Shown piece by piece: positions 8,558 to 17,437 of a stretch of DNA of 64,000 nt. This DNA is from RPQJ01 sp963698735 (GTDB taxonomy: Bacteria; Pseudomonadota; Gammaproteobacteria; Steroidobacterales; Steroidobacteraceae): the NCBI GenBank assembly GCA_963698735.1, contig CAVOSA010000030.1:1-64000 (forward strand), in the 5' to 3' direction. The translations under genes were made by a program, and so were the position numbers. Each line of letters begins with the position of its first letter. The first letter of the stretch is position 1. A model generated the notes under the pieces. It ran no database searches, was not told the DNA's origin, and worked only from the letters and a program-made list of their open reading frames with translations.

Positions 8558-10044
8558 ATCGCGCGTTCGCACTGCTGGCGGCAATGGGTGTCGCGGGACT
8601 TCTTCCCGCGGCACTGGTGGCCGAGCCTGCGCCGGCAACGCCGACTGCCACCCGCGGCGCCCAGCCGCTGGTCACCATGGAAGAAGGCCTGCAGCAGGTC
8701 ATCGACGAGGCGCTCGCCGCCAACCTCGAACTTCGCGCGTCGGGAGCCACGGTGCAGCAACGGCTCGCGGCGCTCGACCAGGCCCGCGCCCGCTACCTGC
8801 CCGTGATCGATTTTTCGGCGCGCTACAGCGTCGCCGACGGTGGCCGGACCATCGAGTTCCCGGTCGGCGACCTGCTGAACCCCGTCTACGAGACACTCGA
8901 CCAGATGCTCGTGGCGCAGGGCCAGCCACCGCAGTTTCCGCGCGTGCAGAACGAATCGATCGCTTTCCTGCGCGACCAGGAGCAGGAAACGAAGCTGCTG
9001 CTCGAGCAGCCGATCTACGAGCCGCGCATCGGTCCCGTCGTGGATGCAGGCCGCGCCGACGCCGCCCGCGCCGAGGCCGATCTCGGGGCGTTGCGCTCGC
9101 AGGTGATCCGCGACGTGAAGCAGGCCTATTACCGCTGGATCGCCGCGCAGCAGGCGGTGGTCGTGCTGGACGCCACGCTCGACGCCACGCGCGAGAACCT
9201 GAGGGCCAACGAAAGCCTCTACCGCAACGGCAAAGTCACGCGCGACCTCGTGTATCGCGCCGAGGCGGACGTGCTGGAGGTCGAGCAGGAGCGCCTCGCC
9301 ACCGCGAGCCGTGTCCGCATCGCGCAGAGCTACGTGAACCTGCTGCGTAACGCACCGTTGGCGCAGCCGCTGCCCAATGCAGCGCTCGACGTCGAGACCA
9401 TCGAGCGGTTCCGCGCCCGCCTGCTGTCCGTGCTGGCCGGCAGGCAGGTCGATTCGCAGAAGCTGCAGGATCTCGCGACCGAGCGCCGCCTGGAATTGAA
9501 AAGCCTCGACGAGGCGATCGCCGTGGGCGAAGCCCGTCAGGATCTCGCGCGGGCAGCATTCAAGCCTTCGCTCGCGTTCGGCGCCGAGGCCGGCATCCAG
9601 GGCACGGACTACGGCTTCGACGATGAAGACCGTTACGTGCTGGCGTCGCTCGTGCTGCGCTTCAATGCCTTCCGTGGCGGTGCCGACCAGGCAGCGCTGC
9701 GCGAGGCGCGTGCGCTCACCGACGAATTGCGTGCGACGCGCGAGCTGGCCGGCCAGCGCGTGCGGCTGGAAGTGCAGCAGGCGGTCGAGAACTTCGCCGT
9801 GGCGGAAGCCTCGCTCGACACCGCGGCCAAGCGCACGGAGGCCGCGATGGGCGCGTTCAGGATCACCAGCCGCAAGCGCGACCTTGGCCAGATCAACCAG
9901 GCCGAGTTCATCGACGCGCGGCGCGCCGCAACCGATGCCCAGCTCAACGTGACGAGAGTGCGCGCGGAATACCTCGCGCGCCTCGCCGAACTCGAATTCT
10001 CCATCGGCGACGCGCGCCGGGTGGACCAGGAGCGTCTGCGATGA
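8554..10044 (+). CDS. TolC-family outer-membrane efflux protein
   Basis: Signal peptide at residues 1-22 (ending ALVAEP), then two OEP repeats rich in long amphipathic helices, 496 residues in all. The repeats show the TolC-type pattern (ANLELRASGATVQQRLAALD; QAYYRWIAAQQAVVVLDATL). It should form the trimeric outer-membrane tunnel of the RND pump encoded downstream. Its ends overlap the flanking tetR and adaptor genes by 4 bp each. Confidence 0.92.
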   Translation: MNRAFALLAAMGVAGLLPAALVAEPAPATPTATRGAQPLVTMEEGLQQVIDEALAANLELRASGATVQQRLAALDQARARYLPVIDFSARYSVADGGRTIEFPVGDLLNPVYETLDQMLVAQGQPPQFPRVQNESIAFLRDQEQETKLLLEQPIYEPRIGPVVDAGRADAARAEADLGALRSQVIRDVKQAYYRWIAAQQAVVVLDATLDATRENLRANESLYRNGKVTRDLVYRAEADVLEVEQERLATASRVRIAQSYVNLLRNAPLAQPLPNAALDVETIERFRARLLSVLAGRQVDSQKLQDLATERRLELKSLDEAIAVGEARQDLARAAFKPSLAFGAEAGIQGTDYGFDDEDRYVLASLVLRFNAFRGGADQAALREARALTDELRATRELAGQRVRLEVQQAVENFAVAEASLDTAAKRTEAAMGAFRITSRKRDLGQINQAEFIDARRAATDAQLNVTRVRAEYLARLAELEFSIGDARRVDQERLR

Positions 10045-11108
10045 AGCCAGCATGGAAGGTGTTGTTCGCCGTGGCGGCGATGGCTGCGGCGAGCGGCTGC
10101 GGCTCGGGCAAGAAACAGGAAGCGGGCGATTCGCCGCCTGCGGCCGTGCGCGCCGTGCCCGTCGAAAGCGTGTCCGTGGCGCACCAGACGCGCGCCGTGG
10201 GCGTGCTGGCGCCGCGCGACGAAATCAGGCTCTCGTTCAAAGTCGGCGGCGTCGTGGACGCGGTGCGCGTCGAGTCGGGCGACACGGTCCGCAAGGGCCA
10301 GGTACTCGCCGAACTCAAGCGCGCGGAGGTAGATGCCTCGGTGTCGCAGGCGGCCGAAGGCGTCGAGAAGGCCCGCCGCGATCTCGAGCGGGCGAAACAG
10401 CTGCGCGCCGACGAGGTCGCAACCGAGGAGCAGGTCCAGGACCTGACCACGGCTTACAACGTCGCGCGCTCGGGTCTCGACTCCGCACGTTTCAACGCTC
10501 GCTTCGCACGCATCGAGGCGCCGGCAGACGGCATCGTGTTCGAGCGCATGGTCGAAGGCGGCGAGCTGGTGCAGCCGGGACAACCCGTGGTGGTGCTCGG
10601 TTCGACGACCTCCGGCTGGGTCGTGCGTGTCGGTCTCTCCGACCGCGATCTCGTGCGGATGGAAGCGGGCGCTGCGGCAGAAGTGACGTTCGACGCGTTC
10701 CCCGGCCGGGTGTTCCCGGGCAAGGTGACCCGCATCGGCGCATCGGCCGATCGCATGACGGGCACCTTCGAAGTCGAGGTCGAAGTCAGTCCGCAGGGGG
10801 CGCGGTTCGCGCGCGGGCTCGTCGCCAAGGTGGCCCTGCCGCTCGCACAGCTGCCGGACGTCGCGTCGAGCGCCACGGTCGTGCCCATCACGGCACTGGT
10901 CGATGCCGACGGCAAGCGCGCCACCGTCTACGTGCTGGACCGCGAGGCAAGCGTCGCGCGCCGCAAGGATGTCACGCTCGGCCCGATCCTCGGCGAACAG
11001 GTTGTCGTGACCGCCGGGCTCGTGACGGGCGAACCGGTGATCACCGACGGCGCGGCCTGGCTCACGGACGGGCGGGCCGTGCGCGTCGTCGCCGACGACC
11101 GGGGCTGA
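10041..11108 (+). CDS. RND efflux periplasmic adaptor lipoprotein
   Basis: A signal peptide with lipobox (MAAASGC) is followed by a barrel-sandwich/biotinyl-lipoyl-like domain (VVDAVRVESGDTVRKGQVLA), an alpha-hairpin, the matching second lipoyl half (RIEAPADGIVFERMVEGGEL) and a beta-barrel domain. This is the order of HlyD/AcrA-type adaptors. At 355 residues it has normal length. It should link the RND pump (next gene, 3 bp further) to the TolC-like protein before it. Confidence 0.92.
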   Translation: MKPAWKVLFAVAAMAAASGCGSGKKQEAGDSPPAAVRAVPVESVSVAHQTRAVGVLAPRDEIRLSFKVGGVVDAVRVESGDTVRKGQVLAELKRAEVDASVSQAAEGVEKARRDLERAKQLRADEVATEEQVQDLTTAYNVARSGLDSARFNARFARIEAPADGIVFERMVEGGELVQPGQPVVVLGSTTSGWVVRVGLSDRDLVRMEAGAAAEVTFDAFPGRVFPGKVTRIGASADRMTGTFEVEVEVSPQGARFARGLVAKVALPLAQLPDVASSATVVPITALVDADGKRATVYVLDREASVARRKDVTLGPILGEQVVVTAGLVTGEPVITDGAAWLTDGRAVRVVADDRG

Positions 11109-11111
11109 TCC

Positions 11112-14100
11112 GTGCGGCTCTGGGAATTCGCCGTCCGGCGCTGGCAGTTCACGCTGCTGCTGTTCGGACTCCTGCTCGGCGTCGGTTACACCTCGCTCAA
11201 GAACATCCCGCGTGCGGAGGATCCCGAGTTCCACGCGCCTGTGCCGATCATCGTCGTGGCCTACCCGGGGGCCGATCCGGCGGACATCGAGCGCCTGATC
11301 GTGGATCCGATCGAGGACGCCGTCAGCGAACTCGACGACATCAAGCGCATGGACAGCCGCTCGCTCGACGGCGTCGGCATCATCCAGGTCGAATTCCATT
11401 GGGACCAGGACCCGGACGAGAAGTACGACGAGGTCGTGCGCGAGGTCAATCGCATCCGTGCCGACCTGCCGCCAGACATCGCCAGTCTCGAAGTGAGGCG
11501 CACGGGTTCGGGCCTGGTCAACATCATGCAGGTCGCGCTGGTGAGCGCCGATGCGAGCTACCGCGAACTGGACGCCCTGGGACGCGCGCTCAGCGACGAT
11601 CTCGAGACGCTGCCCGGCGTGCGGCGCAGCGAAGTGTTCGCGCTGCCTGAGCCGGAAGTGCGCATCGCCGTCGATCTCGAGCGCATGGGGCGCGCCGGCA
11701 TTTCACTCGGCCAGGTCGAAGCTGCCGTGCGTGGCGAGAACGCCTCGATCCCGGGCGGCTCGGTCGACCTGGGCCTGCGCAAGTTCAACCTCAAGACCTC
11801 GGGCAGCTACGACTCGCTCGACGAGATCGGCAACACGGTGGTAGCCAGCCGCAACGGCCGGGTGGTCCGGCTGCGCGACGTCGCCGACGTCACCTGGGAC
11901 ACGAGCGAACAGCAGTACATCGGCCGCTACAACGGCCAGCGCGCGATCTTCGTGGCCGCGAGCGCCAAGGATCGCGTGGACGTCTTCGACGTGCGCTCGG
12001 GGCTCGAGGGCAGGCTCGACGCGTTCGAGGCCACGCTGCCGCCCAACGTCAGGCTGGAGCGCGGCTTCGACCAGACTCGCAACGTTGCCCACCGCCTGAA
12101 CCGGCTCGGCCTGGACTTTGCCATCGCCATCGGCCTGGTCCTGCTCACGTTGATACCGCTCGGCATGCGGGCCGCCGGCGTGGTGATGATCTCGATTCCA
12201 CTCTCGCTGTCGATCGGCCTGGCAGCGCTCTACTTCTCGGGCTTTTCGCTGAACCAGCTCTCCATTGCCGGATTCGTGCTGGCGCTCGGCCTGCTGGTGG
12301 ACGATTCGATCGTCGTCGTCGAGAACATCGAACGCTACCTGCGCGCGGGTTACTCGCGCGTCGAGGCCGCGATCGCCGCCACCGACCAGATCGCGCTCGC
12401 CGTGGTCGGCTGCACCGCCACGCTGCTGTTCGCCTTCCTGCCGCTGTTGTTCCTGCCTGAAGGCGCCGGCATCTTCATCCGGTCGCTGCCCGCCGCCGTG
12501 CTGTTCACGGTCGCCGCGTCACTGCTGGTCGCGTTGACGGTCATCCCGTTCCTCGCGAGCCGCCTCCTCAAGTCGGAAGGGCAGGCGCACACGGGCAACA
12601 AGGCGCTGCAGGGGCTGATGCGCGTGATCCACGGCATCTATGGCCCTGCACTGCGCGTCGCGCTCGGCGCACCGAAGCGGACGCTGCTCGCCGCGCTGGC
12701 GTTTGTCCTCGCTGCGTTCGGCCTCACGGCGCTGATGGGGTTCAGTCTCTTTCCGAGCGCCGACATCCCGCAGTTCCGGATCGCCATCGAGACGCCGACC
12801 GGCGCGAGCCTCGCCGACACGGACCGCGCCATGCGCTTCATCGAGGCCGAGCTGCAGAAGCGCGACGAGGTGAAGCACGTCTTCGCCAACGTGGGCCGCG
12901 GCAATCCACGCGTCTACTACAACATTTTCCCGGAAGAGAAAAAGGCGAACGTCGGCGAGGTCTTCGTCGAACTCAAGCAGTACGATCCACGCGCCACCCC
13001 GCGCCTGCTCGAGGAGTTGCGGCAGACGTTCGCGAACTACCCTGGCGCACGGATCATCGTCGAGAGCTATCGCAACGGCCCGCCGATCAATGCGCCGATC
13101 GAGATCGCCATCGTGGGCCCGGACCTCGACGAGCTGCAGAAGCTCGCGAACCAGGCCGAGGAAATCATGGTGGCGACGCCCGGCACGCGCAACGTCGACA
13201 ACCCGGCGCGCCGGTTGCGCACGGACCTCGACCTGCGCATCGATTCCGATAAGGCCGCGCTGTTCGGTGTCGCGCCGGTCGAGGTGGACCGCACGGTTCG
13301 CGCGGCGGTTGCAGGCCTCACCGTCGGCAGGTTCCGCGAGCCGGATGGCGACGAGTACGACATCACGCTGCGCCTGCCGATGCAGGGCCGGCAGACGCTG
13401 CAGGCGCTCGACTACATCGAGGTTGCTTCGGCCAGCGGGCAGCCCGTGCCGCTGCGCCAGCTCACGGACCCGGGGTTTTCGACGGCGCCGAGCGCGATCC
13501 GCCGGCACGATCGCCTGCGCGAATACGTGCTGACGGCGTACGCGACCGCGGACAGGAACGTGGCCGAGGTCACGCAGGACGTGCTCAAGGGACTGCGGGC
13601 ACTCGAACTGCCGCCGGGCTACTCGATCCGCGCGGGCGGCGAACTCGAAGCTCAGCAGGAGAGCTTCGGCGGCATCGGTACGGCCGTGCTCGTCGCGGTG
13701 TTCGGCATCCTCGCCGTCCTCGTGCTGGAGTTCGGCAGCTTCCGCTCGATGCTCATCGTCGCGGGCGTGATCCCGCTCGGCATGGCGGGCGGCTTCATTG
13801 CCCTGTTCCTGGCGGGATACGACCTGTCATTCACCGCGACCATCGGACTGGTCGCCCTGATCGGCATCGAAATCAAGAATTCGATCCTGCTCGTCGATTT
13901 CACCAACCAGCTGCGCGAACAGGGCGTGCCGCTCGACGACGCGATCACCCAGGCCGGCGAAATCCGTTTCCTGCCGATCCTGCTGACGTCGGCGACGGCC
14001 ATCGGCGGCCTGCTGCCGCTGGCGATCCAGGGCTCGGGGCTCTACTCGCCGCTCGCGATCGTGATCATCGGCGGCCTGATCTCGTCGACGCTGCTGGGAC

Positions 14101-14201
14101 GGCTGGTGACGCCGGTGATGTACAAAGTGCTGCCACCGCCAATCGTGGTGCAGCCGGAAGCAAAGGTCGATGCTTCGCTGGCCGTCACGCGGGCGGTCTG
14201 A
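11112..14201 (+). CDS. RND efflux transporter, inner-membrane pump
   Basis: At 1029 residues it has full RND length, with the twofold repeat of one TM helix, a large periplasmic loop and six further TM helices. TM4 carries the proton-relay Asp pair (LALGLLVDDSIVVVENIERY) and TM10 the Lys (IGIEIKNSILLVDF). The subtype is HAE-like; some features (FNLKTSGSYDSLDEIGNTVV) recall the group often annotated as multidrug exporters of uncertain substrate. GTG start at 11112. Substrate is unknown. Very long hairpins follow the stop codon. Confidence 0.94.
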   Translation: MRLWEFAVRRWQFTLLLFGLLLGVGYTSLKNIPRAEDPEFHAPVPIIVVAYPGADPADIERLIVDPIEDAVSELDDIKRMDSRSLDGVGIIQVEFHWDQDPDEKYDEVVREVNRIRADLPPDIASLEVRRTGSGLVNIMQVALVSADASYRELDALGRALSDDLETLPGVRRSEVFALPEPEVRIAVDLERMGRAGISLGQVEAAVRGENASIPGGSVDLGLRKFNLKTSGSYDSLDEIGNTVVASRNGRVVRLRDVADVTWDTSEQQYIGRYNGQRAIFVAASAKDRVDVFDVRSGLEGRLDAFEATLPPNVRLERGFDQTRNVAHRLNRLGLDFAIAIGLVLLTLIPLGMRAAGVVMISIPLSLSIGLAALYFSGFSLNQLSIAGFVLALGLLVDDSIVVVENIERYLRAGYSRVEAAIAATDQIALAVVGCTATLLFAFLPLLFLPEGAGIFIRSLPAAVLFTVAASLLVALTVIPFLASRLLKSEGQAHTGNKALQGLMRVIHGIYGPALRVALGAPKRTLLAALAFVLAAFGLTALMGFSLFPSADIPQFRIAIETPTGASLADTDRAMRFIEAELQKRDEVKHVFANVGRGNPRVYYNIFPEEKKANVGEVFVELKQYDPRATPRLLEELRQTFANYPGARIIVESYRNGPPINAPIEIAIVGPDLDELQKLANQAEEIMVATPGTRNVDNPARRLRTDLDLRIDSDKAALFGVAPVEVDRTVRAAVAGLTVGRFREPDGDEYDITLRLPMQGRQTLQALDYIEVASASGQPVPLRQLTDPGFSTAPSAIRRHDRLREYVLTAYATADRNVAEVTQDVLKGLRALELPPGYSIRAGGELEAQQESFGGIGTAVLVAVFGILAVLVLEFGSFRSMLIVAGVIPLGMAGGFIALFLAGYDLSFTATIGLVALIGIEIKNSILLVDFTNQLREQGVPLDDAITQAGEIRFLPILLTSATAIGGLLPLAIQGSGLYSPLAIVIIGGLISSTLLGRLVTPVMYKVLPPPIVVQPEAKVDASLAVTRAV

Positions 14202-14203
14202 AG

Positions 14204-14279
14204 GGCGTTCGATCCGGGTCTTCTGCGGGCGAGCGGAAAGGCAGACACGCTCGCCCGCAGAAGACCCGGACCGAACGCC
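14204..14279. terminator. Very long hairpin after the RND gene
   Basis: Two 32-nt arms (14204-14235 and 14248-14279) pair perfectly except for one A/C mismatch, with a 12-nt loop (GAAAGGCAGACA). It starts two bases after the RND stop codon. There is no U-run, so it is not a canonical intrinsic terminator; it could stop polymerase by strength alone, protect the 3' end of the pump mRNA, or be a boundary element. It is far longer than a usual terminator stem. Confidence 0.75.
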
Positions 14280-14296
14280 TGATCGACCGCGCCTGA

Positions 14297-14326
14297 GTGA
14301 ATTCTCGTCAAAGCCCGAGAATTCAC
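14297..14326. repeat. Second perfect inverted repeat
   Basis: GTGAATTCTCG and CGAGAATTCAC are perfect 11-bp arms with an 8-nt loop, 17 bp after the long hairpin. Together they form a tandem of two stems between the pump operon and the accessory block. No U-run follows. Confidence 0.7.
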
Positions 14327-14478
14327 ACGGCGCAAGAATCGTCGTCGAGGTCACACCGCATGACCCGCTGCAGATGCGTCGCGGCCAGCAACTTCCATGG
14401 CTCCGTCACCATGCCGTGTTGGTGAGGCTCGACACAGTGCGTGCCGTGCGCCCAAAGCAGACGGTCAACGAGGAATGA

Positions 14479-14491
14479 CGACCCGAAGCGG
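14479..14491 (-). repeat. Stop-proximal repeat core, copy 1
   Basis: CGACCCGAAGCGG on the plus strand, 14 nt beyond the stop of the minus-strand gene ending at 14506. With its flank (AGACGGTCAACG at 14459-14470) it matches the copy at 22647-22679 over about 33 bp. Confidence 0.7.
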
Positions 14492-14505
14492 CCTGTCGTC
14501 CGGTC

Positions 14506-14877
14506 TCATTCCGGCAATGCCGGAATGAGCGCCCATACGGCAATCGCCGCAAGCGAGCTGGCTGTCAAGGACGCCAATGCCAACTGCGACTGCGGGCGCT
14601 GAACGTGCGGGATAGACCAGCTGCGGACCAAGAAGATCAAACCGGAAGCTAATCCAAGCAGAGCCGCTTCAATAGCGTTAGACAAAGATTTGTCACGGTA
14701 GCCGCTCACGACGAGGCAAGCCCAGATGGCCCACGGCAGGATGAGAATGAGTCGATCGGCCCAACCCAGGCGAACGATCGTGCGGTGCCGAATCCAGGTG
14801 ATCGCGCATATCAGGCCGCACGGGATGGCGAAGAGCAGATAGACGGTTACGGTAAGGGCGAACGTTTCCCGCGTCAT
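14506..14877 (-). CDS. Small membrane protein of unknown function
   Basis: Predicted from sequence as a 123-residue protein with four hydrophobic helices (about residues 7-28, 41-60, 67-86 and 100-119) and short loops. I do not recognise the family. It is the most downstream of five small genes that run leftwards in the low-GC block. A shared repeat follows its stop codon. No catalytic motif is visible. The start has no strong Shine-Dalgarno, but the frame is hydrophobic in a coherent way and fills the gap between repeats. Confidence 0.6.
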   Translation of the reverse strand: MTRETFALTVTVYLLFAIPCGLICAITWIRHRTIVRLGWADRLILILPWAIWACLVVSGYRDKSLSNAIEAALLGLASGLIFLVRSWSIPHVQRPQSQLALASLTASSLAAIAVWALIPALPE

Positions 14878-14968
14878 TCAATTATTCTCATGCGTGCCCG
14901 GACCTGGCGACGGGTCTGTACATCGCCGATTTTTCCGTCCCCCAAAGCGGACCCCGAAGGCGAAAGAA

Positions 14969-14981
14969 CGACCCAAACCGG
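14969..14981 (-). repeat. Stop-proximal repeat core, copy 2
   Basis: CGACCCAAACCGG, 15 nt beyond the stop of the gene ending at 14997. Preceded by GCGAAAGAA, which resembles GCGAAAG at copies 4 and 6. Confidence 0.6.
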
Positions 14982-14996
14982 ACGATCGCGCCGATA

Positions 14997-15518
14997 CTAG
15001 GCGATCGCGTGCGAACAAGCTTTCCACTCGTTCCAAAGGTGCGCCTTAGGGTGCTCATCAATTCCGGCGGCAAACGCTTCCACAATTTCTTGAATTGCTG
15101 AAGGCGCGAGACTGTCCACAGCGACAGGTCCAGGCAGACGAAATCCGCGTTCGGTGCGCTCGTAGCGTTGCGTAAACACCGCCGGCTCGGCCATTCCGAA
15201 CGTCCATGCCGCGACTAGAAGCACGTCGTCTTTGCCGCGCGGCGACTTGACCAGTCCCTCGCGGGCAAGCGCCCATAGATCGACATGCGACTTCCACTGA
15301 TCGAGGCTTGCCCATCCCTTCGCGACCGCCTCGTCCTGGGTGTCGGCTTCAAAAGCAATTGACTGACGATCCGTTCCTTTCGTGACTACCGCGAATGGGC
15401 ATACCAAAGCCCCGTCTTCGAGATTCGACGCAATCGAGGCTAGTTGCATCATCACAAGACCGGCATGGCGGACAACGGCGTCTGGAATGCTTTCGACTAT
15501 CGGCATGCCTCTATTCAT
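14997..15518 (-). CDS. Hypothetical protein, 173 residues
   Basis: Soluble-looking protein with no signal peptide or membrane segment. It is rich in acidic residues and aromatics (DEAVAKGWASLDQWKSHVDLW; WNEWKACSHAIA at the end). I do not recognise the family and see no catalytic pattern. It lies in the run of leftward small genes separated by shared repeats. Two start codons, residue 1 and residue 5 (MPIVESIP), are possible. Confidence 0.55.
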   Translation of the reverse strand: MNRGMPIVESIPDAVVRHAGLVMMQLASIASNLEDGALVCPFAVVTKGTDRQSIAFEADTQDEAVAKGWASLDQWKSHVDLWALAREGLVKSPRGKDDVLLVAAWTFGMAEPAVFTQRYERTERGFRLPGPVAVDSLAPSAIQEIVEAFAAGIDEHPKAHLWNEWKACSHAIA

Positions 15519-15599
15519 TGAATTTCAATGCCGCATTCGGACCGGCAAGTATTGACCCTCTCATGACCTTCGCTGTCGCACAGAACGCGCGCACACCCG

Positions 15600-16097
15600 T
15601 CAGCTACAACCTTCCACGTACTGCGCCGGTTCGGCATAGCCGAGGTAATACCGGGACACGACGCCTTCGTGGGTCTCGAACCGTAGAGCGTAACGGCGAT
15701 CGCGGGAAAAGTATGTCAGGTACAAGTCAGGCAGTCCCAAGTAGAAGTGAGGCTGCTCCACAAGGGCGCGACCATAGAGCTCTCGCACGACGCCTGCTTT
15801 GTCTCCAACGCGAGCGCCCCGCAGCGTCGCGATCGATGGGCTGTCCACATCAATTCGGACAGCCCGGCCATCAATGACCATTACGCTGAAGGCGCTATCT
15901 ACCCCAGGAACGTAGAAGCACGAAGCCTCGTCTAAGTCCTGTGGCGCTACCGGATGTCCGAGCACAACGGCCAACTCATCGGTAGTCATGCCGATCTGAA
16001 TCGCCCCAACTCCGCGAAAGCTAGCGCGAGTAGCGTCGGCCGCCACTGCTGACGCACAACCAATAAGCACGATGAAGAATGCGGCTAGGACATGCAT
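15600..16097 (-). CDS. Exported hypothetical protein
   Basis: A signal peptide (residues 1-20, cleaved near AVAAD) is followed by GIGQ-type sequence GVGAIQIGMTTDELAVVLGH. This pattern resembles the start of SmpA/OmlA-like small periplasmic domains. The body has two Cys that could form a disulfide (ASCFYVPG and the C-terminal VEGCS). Function unknown. It is in the cassette-like array. No clear copy of the repeat core follows this gene, unlike its neighbours. A CTGGCCGAT motif lies 26 bp upstream of its start. Confidence 0.6.
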   Translation of the reverse strand: MHVLAAFFIVLIGCASAVAADATRASFRGVGAIQIGMTTDELAVVLGHPVAPQDLDEASCFYVPGVDSAFSVMVIDGRAVRIDVDSPSIATLRGARVGDKAGVVRELYGRALVEQPHFYLGLPDLYLTYFSRDRRYALRFETHEGVVSRYYLGYAEPAQYVEGCS

Positions 16098-16163
16098 TGA
16101 AGTTTGGGTCGAAGGTCCTTTTCTGGCCGATATTACCGCGCCTACGACCGGCTACTCACGACC

Positions 16164-16313
16164 GAGACTGTGTGAAAACGCGAAGCCAAATTCACGGCAG
16201 TGGCATGCTTTGTGATCCGTTCTACCTAAATCGAAAAGCATCGAACCTACGGCCGCGACATTGACAGTGGATTATGCGTCTCGTCCGGGCGGTCCGCGTT
16301 TTCACACAGTCTC
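16164..16313. repeat. 150-bp element with 19-bp perfect terminal inverted repeats
   Basis: GAGACTGTGTGAAAACGCG (16164-16182) and its exact reverse complement (16295-16313) flank 112 bp with no convincing gene. The tetranucleotide GACC borders both ends (16160-16163 and 16314-16317), as a 4-bp target duplication would. The right end runs straight into a stop-proximal repeat core. It may be a MITE-like element or the folded arms of the array repeat itself. Confidence 0.6.
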
Positions 16314-16325
16314 GACCCGAAGCGG
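16313..16325 (-). repeat. Stop-proximal repeat core, copy 3
   Basis: CGACCCGAAGCGG, 16 nt beyond the stop of the gene ending at 16342 and touching the right inverted repeat of the 150-bp element. Confidence 0.65.
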
Positions 16326-16341
16326 ACTCCGCGAAAGCGCG

Positions 16342-16962
16342 CTAACGGACCGGCGCATTGCTCTCGAGAATTGTCACAGGCCATTGATGGTCCAGTCCAC
16401 GAACAATGAGTGCGACATTCTGAAAATTGAGTCCGGAGTCCACGACCGTCGTCGGAAGCGCTGGACAGCTAGCGATCTTCAAGATGGTCGCGGTGCCCGC
16501 AGCCGCTACTTCCGCACGAACCATTTCCCCCAGCGTGGATTGTCCGCCGCATCTTGTTCGAGAACGGACTTGTCGGTCTGAAATAAGCCGCGTGCGGCTG
16601 GGAGCGGCATTTGGTAAGGAATTGAAGAGTTTGTGGCACGCTGCCAAGACCTCCGCAGGATCAGCCTCGAGCTTCAATGTGGCCTTCACCTCGAGAGGAT
16701 ATTCCCCTGGCTTCAGGCCCAATGCCGCGAGCCTTTCGCCAACTTTGCGCGACCTGCTTCTTCGCCATGGTTCTGCGAGAAAGATGCTCACAGTGACGCC
16801 CGCCAGGATCACGAGCATTTGACGCAAAGGCACTTTGTCGCGCAATAGAAATGCGACAAGGATCGCTATGGCTACTGCTATCCAGGAGTAATTCCTTTGC
16901 CGCGGTCCCGTTTCCAATGATGCTCCTTCATCCGGTAGCAGCGCACTCGCAGCGAAGCACAA
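16342..16962 (-). CDS. Membrane-anchored hypothetical protein
   Basis: Two close hydrophobic helices (about residues 27-41 and 47-63) are followed by a basic segment (PWRRSRSRKVGERLAALG) and a roughly 130-residue soluble domain. The soluble part has a repeated-strand look (PLEVKATLKLEADPAEVLAA) and resembles small lipid- or START-like folds only vaguely; I would not name one. Function unknown. It sits in the array and is followed by a repeat core. The first 20 residues may not be translated if a later start is used. Confidence 0.5.
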   Translation of the reverse strand: MCFAASALLPDEGASLETGPRQRNYSWIAVAIAILVAFLLRDKVPLRQMLVILAGVTVSIFLAEPWRRSRSRKVGERLAALGLKPGEYPLEVKATLKLEADPAEVLAACHKLFNSLPNAAPSRTRLISDRQVRSRTRCGGQSTLGEMVRAEVAAAGTATILKIASCPALPTTVVDSGLNFQNVALIVRGLDHQWPVTILESNAPVR

Positions 16963-17033
16963 GGTCTGCGTCGCAACTGACTGCTCCTGGCCGATCTTAC
17001 CGTTCCCGTAAGCAGACCTTCTAGGCGAAAGAT

Positions 17034-17046
17034 CGACCCGATGCGG
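17034..17046 (-). repeat. Stop-proximal repeat core, copy 4
   Basis: CGACCCGATGCGG, 15 nt beyond the stop of the gene ending at 17062. It lies in a spacer whose GGTCGATCTT and AAGATCGGCC (coding-strand sense) can pair, so this spacer can fold into an imperfect hairpin. Confidence 0.65.
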
Positions 17047-17061
17047 TCGTTCGGCTCGCTA

Positions 17062-17388
17062 CTAATTGCCATTTCGAAAGCCGCATCTGGGGCACGTCTT
17101 GTATGCCAATGCAGTCTCGATCCAGTTGCCGATTGGCTCTCGGAATTGGGCGTGGACAAGCAAGTTCGATGCGCAACTGGGACAACGGAATAGACGTGCC
17201 AACGCGAAATACGTGCCGCCACCTAGGATTAGGCCGGCGATGGCCACGGCCCAGCCAGGGATCGCGACCGCTTCACCGATGCGGGTCGAGAACAGAATCG
17301 ACACGCCGGCCAGAAGCAGTGCGGGCAAGCATTTCATGACTCGCCGGCGGTTGCTCTCGAAGAGTGGCAGTGGCTCGTTCTTCGTCAT
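17062..17388 (-). CDS. Small membrane protein with C-terminal zinc ribbon
   Basis: From the ATG at 17388 (MTKNEPLPLF) the protein has 108 residues: two hydrophobic helices, then FRCPSCAS and TCPRCGF about 35 residues apart. The two CPxC pairs form a probable zinc ribbon. A longer frame to 17625 exists but its N-terminal part is antisense to other sequence and looks non-coding. Function unknown; member of the leftward array. Confidence 0.6.
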   Translation of the reverse strand: MTKNEPLPLFESNRRRVMKCLPALLLAGVSILFSTRIGEAVAIPGWAVAIAGLILGGGTYFALARLFRCPSCASNLLVHAQFREPIGNWIETALAYKTCPRCGFRNGN

Positions 17389-17413
17389 TTCAGATGCGTT
17401 CGTAGACTGCAAT

Positions 17414-17426
17414 CGACCCTCTGCGG
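17414..17426 (-). repeat. Stop-proximal repeat core, copy 5 (diverged)
   Basis: CGACCCTCTGCGG, 11 nt beyond the stop of the antitoxin gene ending at 17438. Both ends of the core match; the four middle bases differ. Confidence 0.5.
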
Positions 17427-17437
17427 TCACACCATTC

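Noticed and set aside
8326..10053. Long minus-strand open frame over the TolC gene
   Set aside because: Antisense to a strong gene; no motif or signal peptide.
14207..14220. GTTCGATCC, which resembles a tRNA T-loop
   Set aside because: No acceptor, D or anticodon arms around it; it is part of the long hairpin.
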